From positions 1-17,506 of the forward strand of contig JALQPE010002390.1 of NCBI GenBank assembly GCA_030407315.1: DNA of 17,506 nt. Direction: 5' to 3'. Both the position numbers and the translations under genes were made by a program. The DNA is from Asparagopsis taxiformis. Taxonomy: Eukaryota; Rhodophyta; Florideophyceae; Bonnemaisoniales; Bonnemaisoniaceae. Shown piece by piece: positions 1 through 7,743 of the stretch (its first letter is position 1; every line of letters starts with the position of its first letter). Under the pieces are notes generated by a model. The model made no database searches and was not told the DNA's origin. It saw only the letters and a list, made by a program, of their open reading frames with translations.

Positions 1-10
1 TGGGATGGGT
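1..10 (-). other. Ten bases of copia flank including TSD copy TGGGT (6-10)
   Basis: The base pairs before the LTR end in TGGGT, repeated at 7744-7748 after the other LTR. Joining 7744 onward with 1-5 on the minus strand continues the copia integrase frame (reading Thr-Thr-His-Pro), consistent with the empty site. The rest of that gene lies left of the window. Confidence 0.8.
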
Positions 11-872
11 TGTGGGGGTTAAGGCACAACTTGGGAGAAGATGTTCCGGTCGAAGGTACCTCCGAATCCCTGAGGTGGGGAGCGGAGGGTAGTTTATATA
101 GACTAGGAGGTAGCTCTAGGAGGGGTAAAATGAAGGGTAACTACGAGGAGCTACGAGGAGTAGGCATCGGGAGATCAACCAATGGAGAGGAGAATGGGAG
201 ATATTGTTGGTGGTGGCGGATCTGGAAACGGTCATAAGGAGAGTGTGACAGGGAGGGCCACGTGTAAGAGTCCAGCAATGTAACACGTGTAAGAGTCCAG
301 CAATGTAAACACGTGTAAGAGTCCAGCAATGTAACACGTGTAAGAGTCCAGCAATGTAACACAAAGGTAAGAGTCCAGCAATGTTCGGCAGGAACCCCCT
401 GACACGTGGAAACCGGAGCCGGGCGCGACCGGGCCCCGCAGGGCGGCTTACAGTGTAAGCTTGCATTCTTACATGTAAGCTTACGTGTTGAAATTTCATT
501 GAAAAATGAGGTTTCCGTCAGTTACAGTTGTAAGTTACCTGTCATACGGGCGTATGTGTGTAAGTAACCCTGTAAGTGGGGCGAAAGTGGCTGAAAAAGC
601 CATGTAATCTTGTAAGTAACCGTGTCAGTCACATGACAGGTGTTGTAAGTCTATCATAACATGTAAGTAGCCTGCTCAAGTGTCTCCTAGGTGGTGTAAG
701 GTATGTGGAAAGCTGTAAGTAGCCTCGTAGGAGTGGTTACTGTAAGCTTCCTTGTAGTTGGGAGCTTTGGTCTCTGTGGGATGGTACTATCTTATTGGTT
801 GGTCGGGGTATGGTGTTATAAGAACAGGAATCTAGTGTTTACCATGAGGTCTAGAGGGCTGATCCCTGGACA
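11..872 (-). repeat. Element 1 3' LTR (862 bp)
   Basis: Starts TGT and ends ACA, and matches 6883-7743 over its whole length. About 11 differences are visible by eye; most are single-base insertions or deletions, plus a rearranged fifth repeat unit and one clear G/A substitution. For the minus-strand element this is the downstream LTR, next to the polypurine tract at 873-886. It holds the same TATA box (93-100), the 25-bp repeat array and the TGTAAG series seen in the other LTR. The apparent ORFs inside it are by-products of the repeats. Confidence 0.95.
259..385 (+). repeat. Five tandem 25-bp units with CACGTG, 3' LTR copy
   Basis: The unit begins CACGTGTAAG and ends CAATGTAA. Copies 1-4 are near identical, with one extra A between copies 2 and 3. 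In copy 5 the CACGTG is degraded to CACAAAGG. The same array at 7132-7255 keeps all five CACGTG cores. In element orientation it sits in U3, upstream of the TATA box, where enhancers lie. Confidence 0.92.
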
Positions 873-886
873 TCACTCCTTCCTCT
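873..886 (-). other. Polypurine tract for plus-strand DNA priming
   Basis: On the minus strand the bases directly before the LTR read AGAGGAAGGAGTGA, all purine except one T. It abuts the LTR start TGT exactly where plus-strand DNA priming is expected. The same bases encode the last codons and the TGA stop of ORF3. Confidence 0.8.
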
Positions 887-1390
887 GAATAAGAGTCGTG
901 CTCGACTCGAGACTGAAGGGGAGGATACTAAACCGTTGAAGACTGTTGGGAAGGGGAACACGGGTGTGTGTCGGCCTAGGGATTAGGATGAGTGATACGT
1001 CCATTTGTTCTTCTTCAGCCAAAGCTGTGACGATATTGCGGATCTCATCCGCATAGGACTGGTCGGGGGAGAGGTGCCCATAGGCACCAAATACCCAGTG
1101 GTACAGATAACAGATAAAGTTGTATCCTATGGCTTCGGAGAGAGGAGCCGGTAAATTTTCGACGTTCGGCGAGAGTTTCAATTCGATCTATGATCACAGA
1201 CAGTAGGTCGAAATCTTCCGCTGTTACACAGAAGGGGCCAAAGGCATGATAGTATCCATAGCATGAGTGGATTAGGGCCCAGCAAAGTACACTTCGTGCA
1301 TAGGTTCTGGGGTAACGTCTTGTAACCATGTAGTCAATGTCTCGCCAGCGATAACAAGCTGGAGGTAAAACTCTCAGAAGAGGTGGCCAT
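873..1390 (-). CDS. ORF3: extra 3' gene of element 1, unknown protein, two frame breaks
   Basis: I do not recognise this protein. An ATG at 1390 in a strong context (CCACCATGG) opens a frame reading MATSSESF. Protein-like sequence then continues in two further frames, changing near 1340 and near 1180, to a TGA at 873-875: about 172 residues if the frames are joined. The two longest stretches look related to each other: a block with LIHSCYGYYHAFGP then AEDFD, and a block with YHWVFGAYGHLSP then YADEI, suggesting an internal duplication of about 40 residues. It is rich in Cys, Tyr and Trp and has no clear signal peptide or membrane helix, so an envelope role is not supported. It overlaps the open end of the pol frame, and its stop falls in the polypurine tract. 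The frame changes may be indels or reading errors. An alternative is non-coding 3' sequence. Confidence 0.5.
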
Positions 1391-1960
1391 GGTGGAGAGG
1401 GGATATGGATGGGAAGGGGATGTCCAAACGAGGTTGTGGACTGAAAGGAATTTATAGAGCTGAAAGGGAGACCGGGAGTCTAATTTCTGATGATATTTGT
1501 CAAGAAGTTCCTGACAATTTTTTAGGTTTTCTATGGAAAGCCAGGAATTTTCGTGATCTGGATAACCTTTCCATTTCACGAGATATTGGAGTTTCCTGTG
1601 TCTTTTTCTGTGGTGAAGAATTCTCTCAACTTCATATTCGTCAGAGTTTGTTGAAAGTTTGATCGGTGGCGGTGGTACTGGTTTTCGCTCGAATGTGTCC
1701 TCTACGTAAGGTTTGAGGAGGCTAGAGTGAAATGCATTGTGGATTTTGCGATCGATCATTGGTTGGGGAAGGTTCAATCGAAAAGTAACTTCATTGATCT
1801 TCTCAGTGATTTCGAATGGTCCACAAAACTTTGGGTGAAGCTTTCTTGTACCCGATCCATCTTCAAGGGTTAGGTTTGCTGTGGACAGCATGACCTTGTC
1901 ATTGACCTTGAATGGAGTCGGTAAAACGCTTCCTATTGGCTTGCTTTGCCATTGATTCAT
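1334..1960 (-). CDS. pol: Integrase C-terminus and chromodomain of element 1
   Basis: The frame continues pol after a +1 change near 1908, where KRFTDS in the upstream frame is followed by FKVNDKVML in this one. Residues 17-85 form the integrase C-terminal GPY/F-type module ([10 protein letters not shown], then LLKPY). Residues 107-156 form a chromodomain ([32 protein letters not shown]). Chromodomains tether the integrase to modified histone tails and steer insertion in chromoviruses. The domain ends near codon 156. The frame then stays open through low-information sequence and the start of ORF3 to a TGA at 1334-1336, so the true end of Pol is unclear and a one-base indel near 1485 may hide a TAG. 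The apparent first Met is internal and not a real start. Confidence 0.85.
   Translation of the reverse strand: MNQWQSKPIGSVLPTPFKVNDKVMLSTANLTLEDGSGTRKLHPKFCGPFEITEKINEVTFRLNLPQPMIDRKIHNAFHSSLLKPYVEDTFERKPVPPPPIKLSTNSDEYEVERILHHRKRHRKLQYLVKWKGYPDHENSWLSIENLKNCQELLDKYHQKLDSRSPFQLYKFLSVHNLVWTSPSHPYPLSTMATSSESFTSSLLSLARH
1391..1460 (-). promoter_or_regulatory. Candidate promoter of ORF3: TATA box and pyrimidine-rich leader
   Basis: On the minus strand TATAAATT (1449-1456) is followed by a C/T-rich stretch and, about 60 bases on, by the ATG in Kozak-like context. This is the layout of a stand-alone eukaryotic gene start placed within the 3' end of the element. It overlaps the tail of the pol frame. 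Confidence 0.4.
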
Positions 1961-4451
1961 TTGCTTTCTTTATGTTTTCGATGGCTTGTTTGGTAGCTTT
2001 TCCTATGGTGGATATGAATTTTTCTGCAGTCGGGTTTTCTGTTTCTAAGGTTTCTATGGGAAGGGTCCTAGGGTGTTGCCCATATGTAGGAGAAGAGGGT
2101 GTGAAACTAGTGGCAGCATGTATTGAAGAGTTGTAAGCTACTTCAAAGTGGGCTAAGTATTCGTCCCAGTTGGTTTTGTTGTAGTTAGCGAAGGCTCTAA
2201 TCATTTCCTCAATCTTTCGATTAAGTATCTCTGTTTGTCCATCCGTTTGTGGATGGTATGCGGACGATGGTGATATCTTGGTTTTCAAGGTATGGAAAAG
2301 AGACTTCCAGAATTTGCTCATAAATACTGGATCGCGGTCACTAATGATTACTGAGGGGAGTCCATGGTGTCGATAAATGTTCTCGAAGAATAACTTTGCT
2401 GTTTCAACAGCGTTTGGGTCTCTTTCATACGGGATGATTCGGAGTAGCTTAGATAATCGATCAACTACAACGAACATTCCGGTGTTGCCTTTCCTGGTTT
2501 TGGGTAGAGGTGTCACAAAGTCCATGGTGATGTGTGTCCACTTCCCCGAAGGGGGTTCTAATGGTTGAAGTAGTCCGAATGGTTTATGGTTTGGAGCCTT
2601 AGTTCTTTGGCATGTATCACATGAAGTGACATATTCTCTAATGGTTTGTTTCATTTTCTTCCAGTAATATTTTGTAGCTATTCTGTGGCAAGTTTTCTTT
2701 ACTCCAAGGTGACCAGATTGTGGGGTATCATGATGATCATGTAGTAATTGAAGTCGATAGGTCCCTTTCGGTACACATAATCGTTCTTTGTAGTACAGAA
2801 GGTTGTTTTCTTTTCGGAAGGAGTTCTTCGGTGATTTGTATACTTCTTGGAACTCAGGATCCTTGGTATAATCTTCTTCTTTTATCTTTGCGTTGCCGTC
2901 TGATGCAAAGTACGTAGCATTGGTTTCAAACTGTGATGTTATGGATATTGCTTTCGTCAGAAGAGAGTGGTCTCTAGGGGCGGTTGGTTCTTTGTTCAGA
3001 AATTGTCTGGAGAGTGCGTCAGCTACTTTGTTTGTTTTCCCTTTTATTGGAATTATTTTGAAGTCGAACGAGACAATTGATTCAAGCCATCTTACTTGTC
3101 TTTGGGATAGTTGCTTTTGGGTTTCCAAATATCTGAGGGGATAGTGATCAGTGTAAACGGTAAATGGTCTACCATGGAGATATGCTCTCCATGTTCGAAG
3201 TGTATCGATGATGGCCAGGAGCTCTCTTTCATGAGCTGCATACTTTTGTTCGGCTGCATTGAGAGTTCTGGAGTAGAATGCAACAGGTCGGTATCTATTT
3301 GTGTCCTTTTGTTCCAGGACAGCACCAATTGCAAATTGAGAAGCATCGGTTGTGACAACTATGTCCTTTTCTGGGTGGAAGGGCATTAGTACTGGGGTTC
3401 GAGTCATCACTGTTTTCAGTGTGGTAAAGGATTGTTCGGCGGAGGGGTTCCACGTGAATGGAGCATTTTTCGTGAGTTCTGTGAGTGGTTTTGCTATGGC
3501 TGAGCAGTTTCCGATGAATCTGCGATAATAATTGACTAGGCCCAGGAAAGACTGGACGTCTCGTTTGTTCCTTGGCCTTGGCCATTCTTTGATGGTTTTG
3601 ATCTTGGTTTCTTCAACTGATATTCCTCCTGGTGTGAGAACATGTCCTAAGTATTCTATCTCTTGTACTGCGAAAGAACACTTTGACATTTTTGCGTACA
3701 ACTGATTCTTGCGGAGTCTCTGCAGAACTAGCTCAATGTGGTGAAGATGATCGGTAAATGAGGAGCTATAAATGAGTATATCATCCAGATATACTATAAC
3801 AAAGTGATCTAGGTAATCTCTGAAAAGATCATTCATCAACGTCATGAACGTTGCAGGAGCATTGGATAATCCGAAGGGAAGCACAAGGAACTCGAAGTGT
3901 CCGTACCGGGTTCGGAACGCGGTTAGTGGGATAGAGTCCTTTTCTAAGCGTACTTGATGGTATCCGGATCTTAGGTCGATTTTACTGAAGTATTTGGCGT
4001 CCTTCAGCTGGTCAAAGATATCATCAATTCTAGGGAGCGGGTAGCTGTTCTTCACAGTGAGGCGATTGAGGGCTCGATAATCGATACACATACGTAGTGC
4101 ACCGTCTTTTTTACTCACAAATAGAACTGGAGCACCCCAAGGGCTGCAACTTGGCTGGATAAATCCTGCTTCCAGGAGTTCATCGAGTTGTTTCTTAAGC
4201 TCTCTGAGTTCAGGTGGGGACATCCGATACAGACCTCTTTTCTGTGGAATACTTTCGGGAACTAGGTCTATTCGGAAGTCAATTTTTCTTTGGGGAGGTA
4301 ATCCTTTGGGCAACGTTTCTGGGAAAACGTCATTGTACTTTCCTAGAATTTGTTCGACATGTTTAGGAAGTTTTTGTTCGGAGGTCTCTGGTTTATTTGG
4401 GTTCAATACGACTGCAAACAAAGGGAAATTTTCTTCGTAGTCTCGGGTCAT
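1899..4451 (-). CDS. pol: Reverse transcriptase, RNase H and integrase of element 1
   Basis: An 850-residue open frame. RT spans about residues 65-275, with [17 protein letters not shown], the catalytic YLDD at 221-224 and [11 protein letters not shown]. RNase H follows (D369 in [11 protein letters not shown]410 in HERELL, D435 in YTDHYPL). The integrase has the H-H-C-C zinc finger ([11 protein letters not shown], then CDTC) at about 570-614 and the core triad D644, D705 and E741 with 35 residues between the last two. All catalytic residues are present. The frame is open upstream of the ATG at 4451 to the A-run at 4506-4514, and that upstream part ([10 protein letters not shown]) looks like genuine protein, so the ATG is not the true start. 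The protein is cut at its C-terminus by a +1 change into the frame carrying the chromodomain. Confidence 0.93.
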   Translation of the reverse strand: MTRDYEENFPLFAVVLNPNKPETSEQKLPKHVEQILGKYNDVFPETLPKGLPPQRKIDFRIDLVPESIPQKRGLYRMSPPELRELKKQLDELLEAGFIQPSCSPWGAPVLFVSKKDGALRMCIDYRALNRLTVKNSYPLPRIDDIFDQLKDAKYFSKIDLRSGYHQVRLEKDSIPLTAFRTRYGHFEFLVLPFGLSNAPATFMTLMNDLFRDYLDHFVIVYLDDILIYSSSFTDHLHHIELVLQRLRKNQLYAKMSKCSFAVQEIEYLGHVLTPGGISVEETKIKTIKEWPRPRNKRDVQSFLGLVNYYRRFIGNCSAIAKPLTELTKNAPFTWNPSAEQSFTTLKTVMTRTPVLMPFHPEKDIVVTTDASQFAIGAVLEQKDTNRYRPVAFYSRTLNAAEQKYAAHERELLAIIDTLRTWRAYLHGRPFTVYTDHYPLRYLETQKQLSQRQVRWLESIVSFDFKIIPIKGKTNKVADALSRQFLNKEPTAPRDHSLLTKAISITSQFETNATYFASDGNAKIKEEDYTKDPEFQEVYKSPKNSFRKENNLLYYKERLCVPKGTYRLQLLHDHHDTPQSGHLGVKKTCHRIATKYYWKKMKQTIREYVTSCDTCQRTKAPNHKPFGLLQPLEPPSGKWTHITMDFVTPLPKTRKGNTGMFVVVDRLSKLLRIIPYERDPNAVETAKLFFENIYRHHGLPSVIISDRDPVFMSKFWKSLFHTLKTKISPSSAYHPQTDGQTEILNRKIEEMIRAFANYNKTNWDEYLAHFEVAYNSSIHAATSFTPSSPTYGQHPRTLPIETLETENPTAEKFISTIGKATKQAIENIKKANESMAKQANRKRFTDSIQGQ

Positions 4452-4456
4452 TGCGC

Positions 4457-5041
4457 TTAGTGAAATACTTTCGCAAAGATGAAATTCATTTGCGTAGATG
4501 GTAAATTTTTTTTTCGGTGGGAGAATGAGATTTGGTTCGAGTGGTTATCAATGGTGGCAAAATGGTTGGAGTGCCAATCCTTGCCGAGGATGGCATCATG
4601 ATTTAACGGGCAGACAGCGAATGACAACTGCTCTGTGTACCCTTGAATCTGTAGACTGATAGTAGACTTGGTTTGTTCTAAGGTTTGTGTATTCTTGTTG
4701 GCCATGGTGGCTAGGTGATTTGTGTCCTTGATCGGAATTTTGTTCGATAAGCAAAACGATCTGTTCACGTAACTGATCTCGGAACCAGGGTCAAACATGA
4801 GTTTTGCTCTAACCCCATTTATTTTTCCAGACGACACTAGTAATCCTATACCAGCTCGTTTGAATGGATCTGGAGTTGTTTCAAAGGGAACTAGGGGAGG
4901 GCTTCTTACCATAGTAGGAATTTCTATGGGGTTCTGGACGTCTTGGGACGGAGATTCGACTAGTTCCGTTTGCCTTTTGGGCAGTTTTTGGCAATATGCC
5001 CTGGTTGGCGACAGCGGAGGCAAAGCCCTTTCTTCATGCAT
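4457..5041 (-). CDS. pro: Retroviral-type aspartic protease of element 1
   Basis: The useful part starts just after the gag zinc knuckle (about 4975) and runs to the TAA near 4457. The active-site region reads [12 protein letters not shown] (Asp-Pro-Gly-Ser at residues 84-87 of the open frame), a DPG variant of the usual D-S/T-G that I recall from other Ty3/gypsy proteases. [16 protein letters not shown] matches the conserved second half of the fold. It should cleave Gag and Pol during particle maturation. The frame is -1 relative to gag, and the next RT frame is again -1. The apparent first Met lies within the out-of-frame zinc-knuckle region and is not a start. The last ~18 residues after the A-run are probably out of frame. 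Confidence 0.82.
   Translation of the reverse strand: MHEERALPPLSPTRAYCQKLPKRQTELVESPSQDVQNPIEIPTMVRSPPLVPFETTPDPFKRAGIGLLVSSGKINGVRAKLMFDPGSEISYVNRSFCLSNKIPIKDTNHLATMANKNTQTLEQTKSTISLQIQGYTEQLSFAVCPLNHDAILGKDWHSNHFATIDNHSNQISFSHRKKNLPSTQMNFIFAKVFH
4506..4514 (-). other. A9 run at the PR/RT frame change: possible -1 slippery site
   Basis: The protease frame enters this run as CGA AAA AAA AAT and soon ends in TAA. The RT frame leaves it as AAA AAA TTT ACC. A -1 slip on A AAA AAA would join them without losing residues. A one-base reading error in the homopolymer would give the same picture. Confidence 0.45.
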
Positions 5042-5388
5042 TGTTCTCTTTCTTCTTTGGTTAACTTTTTGATTTGAATGTTTCCAAGTTCCATGGGGAC
5101 GGGCCTTGAGGAATTTCCTTCTGGTTTACGGCCATAGTCCTTATTTTTTGAAATACCCCCGTTGGGTCCAAGGCGGCGGTGAGCAGCTTCAACGCGTTCA
5201 GCGTCACGCATTGCCTCGGCAAGGTCACGATAATCTTTGGTACAAAGTTCTTTCCAGATATATTGCTTTAAACCCCTGGTATATCGGTCAATTTGTTCTG
5301 CCATACTTATAGTTGGGATGTCAAGGAGAATTCTTTGGAAATCATCGTTGAATGATGATACGTCGCGTACCTGTCTCCAGCGAGCCAA
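4960..5388 (-). CDS. gag: Gag C-terminal part with CCHC zinc knuckle (element 1)
   Basis: Continues the Gag protein in the -1 frame after a break near 5400. It includes the second half of the capsid-like domain (LARWRQVRDVSSF, IDRYTRGLKQYIW, AMRDAERVEAAHRR), typical of Ty3/gypsy Gag. The nucleocapsid motif [14 protein letters not shown] has exact C-x2-C-x4-H-x4-C spacing. It would bind element RNA during packaging. The first codon of the open stretch is TTG, which is internal; the frame is open a few codons further (reading VARDK). It ends CPKGKRN then TAG, just past the slippery heptamer. Confidence 0.88.
   Translation of the reverse strand: MARWRQVRDVSSFNDDFQRILLDIPTISMAEQIDRYTRGLKQYIWKELCTKDYRDLAEAMRDAERVEAAHRRLGPNGGISKNKDYGRKPEGNSSRPVPMELGNIQIKKLTKEEREQCMKKGLCLRCRQPGHIAKNCPKGKRN
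4975..4981 (-). promoter_or_regulatory. Canonical -1 slippery heptamer C CCA AAA at the gag/protease junction
   Basis: In the gag frame the last zinc-knuckle Cys codon is followed by C CCA AAA GGC. This fits X XXY YYZ, the tandem-slippage rule for -1 ribosomal frameshifting. A -1 slip moves ribosomes from gag (stop TAG at about 4960) into the protease frame, exactly at the expected place. I did not establish a downstream stem or pseudoknot. Confidence 0.55.
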
Positions 5389-5399
5389 TTTATCGCGAG

Positions 5400-5828
5400 C
5401 TACTTTTCTTTGTTAAGCGTTTCAAAACGAGAGATAATAGCCTTTCTTAAGCAGTTCCATGTTTTTATTTCGCTTCCATCATCGGTTTTTTGATAAACAA
5501 TCCACCACTCATGAGCAGCTCCAGATAAATAGCTAACAGCTAGCTGGAGTGAGTCGTCGTCGGTAGCGTTGGCCAGGTAGTTGTCCATGTGCGTAGCCCA
5601 GCTTGTGATCGATCCTCTGCCAGAGAACTTTTCAGGTTGGTGTTTCTTTGGTTTAGGATTGTCTGATGTTTTAATACTCTGGAGCTCTTCCCTTATACGA
5701 TCATACGATGCAGCGGCATCGTTTAGGGAGTTCTGTTGGTTATTGATCTGGGAGTTGGCTGCCTGGAGTTGAGTTTGTAGATCCTGGACAACCTGGGCAA
5801 GGTTTTCAATGGTGATGGGATTACTCAT
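5400..5828 (-). CDS. gag: Gag N-terminal part (element 1)
   Basis: Starts at a real ATG (5828) in an A-rich, Kozak-like context. Residues 8-55 look like a coiled coil (Gln/Leu-rich). The capsid-like Gag domain begins about residue 68 (EKFSGRGSITSWATHM) and includes LSGAAHEWWIVY. It stops at TAG after ETLNKEK, in the middle of the capsid domain. The continuation lies in the -1 frame within two codons (AAA GTA GCT). Because this falls inside a domain and lacks a canonical slippery heptamer, I read it as a one-base loss or reading error, not programmed recoding. Confidence 0.88.
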   Translation of the reverse strand: MSNPITIENLAQVVQDLQTQLQAANSQINNQQNSLNDAAASYDRIREELQSIKTSDNPKPKKHQPEKFSGRGSITSWATHMDNYLANATDDDSLQLAVSYLSGAAHEWWIVYQKTDDGSEIKTWNCLRKAIISRFETLNKEK

Positions 5829-5874
5829 TTTTTTGTTTTTGAGGAAGAGAGAGAGTGTGTGTGTTTACTAGGTT
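5829..5874 (-). promoter_or_regulatory. CA/CT-rich leader between ORF0 and gag
   Basis: On the minus strand the 46 bases after the ORF0 stop read as alternating CA then CT repeats followed by an A-rich stretch leading into ATG. Pyrimidine-rich stretches followed by A-rich context are typical of transcription start regions and 5' leaders in fungi. It may give gag its own start of transcription or a good initiation context. Confidence 0.3.
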
Positions 5875-6792
5875 CTAATGGTTCACTCCAAGTCCTACGC
5901 GCTCACGATGCTTAGCACTCTTGATGTGACGAGTATAGTCTTCGATAGAGACGAAGGAACGATCACACGGGCGACAGTTTAATTCGACTTGATGGTTTCG
6001 AACTCGGCGCTTGTGCTTTTCGGAATCGATGTGGGCTAGAAATTGAGCCCTGGTCTTGGCTGATTTTCGGCAAAGTGTGCAGTCGAAACTTCTTGTGGGA
6101 GTCTTTGGTTTAGGGTTCCTCTTGGCTTCTTTGTATGTTGCGGTTCGGAGAAGATGCTGCGAGGAACGGTCGTCGATTGGCAACAAGGTGCGCTGCGGAG
6201 GGATAGTGGTCGAAGCAGAGGCGCGATGTGAGCTAGGAGTTGCTCTGGGGGCCGGTATGTTTTGTCGGGAGACCGTCTTTCCGAGAATACGATGAGTATT
6301 GCCGACCTTCTTGGGCGTGTTCGGAGCGTCCGACTTGGGTGCCACCGTGAATCGAGGGAAAGCAGCCCGGGGCGGTTGAGCACGAGGGGCGGGTCGAAGA
6401 CGTGGGGTAGGAAGAATGGTCTTCTTCGTGATCGGAGGGCGAATGGCGAGGCGAAGGGTCACTCTCGGCACGAAGGCGGGGAGAACCGCTTTAGGCTTGG
6501 CGATAGCAGGAGGTAAAGGGCGGAAGTCGTCGTCAAGGTCGATGACGGTCGGCGGCGGAGCGGGCGGAGTATCGACGGTGGGGGTCTGTGGGGTGGTGTC
6601 GGCTCTAAGGGCGACGATCCCAAACGGCGGAGTCTGCGGGGGCCGAGTGAGGGGGGAACTCGGGAATGCGGCACTATCGTCGGAGCGGTATTCCGACGGG
6701 GAGTCTGGGGTTCTGTGGGAAAAAGATCGTGGTCCGGCCACTGTCCAACAGGAAAAATCCTCAAGATGGTTAGTCAAGTCGTAGTCAGTCAC
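5875..6792 (-). CDS. ORF0: accessory zinc-finger protein upstream of gag (element 1)
   Basis: A 305-codon open frame between the primer site and gag, a place normally non-coding in Ty3/gypsy elements. The C-terminus has two zinc fingers with identical C-x2-C-x12-H-x5-H spacing: C238, C241, H254, H260 and C273, C276, H289, H295. This is the U1/matrin/dsRNA-binding style rather than the classical DNA-binding finger. Residues 1-230 are Pro-, Thr- and Arg-rich and look disordered. VIDLDDD at 83-89 resembles a SUMO-interacting motif. The DNA is clearly more GC-rich than gag-pol. There is no ATG anywhere in the frame: the position listed as start is GTG, and the frame is open back to a TAA beside the primer site. 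A non-AUG start or a spliced upstream exon is needed. Function is unknown; nucleic-acid binding is inferred from the fingers. Confidence 0.7.
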   Translation of the reverse strand: MTDYDLTNHLEDFSCWTVAGPRSFSHRTPDSPSEYRSDDSAAFPSSPLTRPPQTPPFGIVALRADTTPQTPTVDTPPAPPPTVIDLDDDFRPLPPAIAKPKAVLPAFVPRVTLRLAIRPPITKKTILPTPRLRPAPRAQPPRAAFPRFTVAPKSDAPNTPKKVGNTHRILGKTVSRQNIPAPRATPSSHRASASTTIPPQRTLLPIDDRSSQHLLRTATYKEAKRNPKPKTPTRSFDCTLCRKSAKTRAQFLAHIDSEKHKRRVRNHQVELNCRPCDRSFVSIEDYTRHIKSAKHRERVGLGVNH

Positions 6793-6859
6793 ACAACAGC
6801 GTAGACTCGATAGGAGAACTAGACTGCTGTGTGAAGCCAGAGATGGAGAAGTGGCGGGA

Positions 6860-6865
6860 ACTTAC
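6860..6865 (-). promoter_or_regulatory. Possible 5' splice site (CAA|GTAAGT) overlapping the primer site
   Basis: On the minus strand GTAAGT, the consensus intron start, follows CGCAA at the end of the primer-binding site. Splicing from here could bypass ORF0 to reach gag, or supply an upstream exon to the Met-less ORF0. No convincing branch point and acceptor were found just before gag. Confidence 0.2.
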
Positions 6866-6879
6866 TTGCGATGCTACCA
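6864..6879 (-). other. Primer-binding site, initiator-Met tRNA type
   Basis: Three bases inside the 5' LTR the minus strand reads TGGTAGCATCGCAAGT. TGG complements the tRNA CCA end. TGGTAGC matches the start of the Ty1 primer site and the CUACCA end common to eukaryotic initiator tRNA-Met. Its position confirms that the LTR at 6883-7743 is the 5' LTR. Confidence 0.72.
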
Positions 6880-6964
6880 AGCTGTGGGGGTTAAGGCACA
6901 ACTTGGGAGAAGATGTTCCGGTCGAAGGTACCTCCGAATCCCTGAGGTGGGGAGCGGAGGGTAG

Positions 6965-6972
6965 TTTATATA
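6965..6972 (-). promoter_or_regulatory. TATA box of element 1 (TATATAAA)
   Basis: On the minus strand TATATAAA occurs about 82 bases before the end of the 5' LTR, downstream of the repeat array. Position and sequence fit the main LTR promoter. The same site is at 93-100 in the other LTR. Confidence 0.65.
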
Positions 6973-7131
6973 GACTAGGAGGTAGCTCTAGGAGGGGTAA
7001 AATGAAGGGTAACTACGAGGAGCTACGAGGAGTAGGCATCGGGAGATCAACCAATAGGAGAGGAGAATGGGAGATATTGTTGGTGGTGGCGGATCTGGAA
7101 ACGGTCATAAGGAGAGTGTGACAGGGAGGGC

Positions 7132-7255
7132 CACGTGTAAGAGTCCAGCAATGTAACACGTGTAAGAGTCCAGCAATGTAACACGTGTAAGAGTCCAGCA
7201 ATGTAACACGTGTAAGAGTCCAGCAATGTAACACGTGTAAGAGTCCAGCAATGTT
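7132..7255 (+). repeat. Five tandem 25-bp units with CACGTG, 5' LTR copy
   Basis: All five units start CACGTGTAAG and are spaced exactly 25 bp. CACGTG is the palindromic E-box core bound by bHLH factors. The array lies about 160 bp upstream of the TATA box on the element strand, so an enhancer role is plausible. Confidence 0.92.
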
Positions 7256-7743
7256 CGGCAGGAACCCCTGACACGTGGAAACCTGGAGCCGGGCGCGACC
7301 GGGCCCCGCAGGGCGGCTTACAGTGTAAGCTTGCATTTCTTACATGTAAGCTTACAGTTGAAATTTCATTGAAAAAATGAGGTTTCCGTCAGTTACAGTT
7401 GTAAGTTACCTGTCATACGGGCGTATGTGTGTAAGTAACCCTGTAAGTGGGGCGAAAGTGGCTGAAAAAGCCATGTAATCTTGTAAGTAACCGTGTCAGT
7501 CACATGACAGGTGTTGTAAGTCTATCATAACATGTAAGTAGCCTGCTCAAGTGTCTCCTAGGTGGTGTAAGGTATGTGGAAAGCTGTAAGTAGCCTCGTA
7601 GGAGTGGTTACTGTAAGCTTCCCTTGTAGTTGGGAGCTTTGGTCTCTGTGGAATGGTACTATCTTATTGGTTGGTCGGGGTATGGTGTTATAAGAACAGG
7701 AATCTAGTGTTTACCATGAGGTCTAGAGGGCTGATCCCTGACA

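Larger units (their letters stand above)
6883..7743 (-). repeat. Element 1 5' LTR (861 bp)
   Basis: Matches 11-872. On the minus strand it begins TGTCAGGG and ends CCACA, next to the primer site. U3 lies at the high-coordinate end and carries the TGTAAG series and the five-unit CACGTG array. The TATA box at 6965-6972 implies transcription starting about 30 bases further on and a short R-U5 of roughly 50 bases. The flanking TGGGT at 7744-7748 is the target duplication. Confidence 0.95.

Noticed and set aside
259..385. CRISPR-like array
   Set aside because: Units are contiguous 25-bp direct repeats without unique spacers, inside a eukaryotic LTR.
116..499. Repetitive short ORFs in both LTRs (also 7013-7336)
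   Set aside because: They translate the 25-bp repeat in shifting frames (LLDSYTC-like units) and differ between the two LTRs by indels. Not protein coding.
873..1390. ORF3 as an envelope gene
   Set aside because: No signal peptide, no clear membrane anchor and no furin-like site visible. Position after pol alone is not enough.
5380..5405. Mid-gag -1 change as a programmed frameshift
   Set aside because: It falls inside the capsid domain and the site (GAA AAG TAG) is not an X XXY YYZ heptamer. A one-base indel or reading error is simpler.
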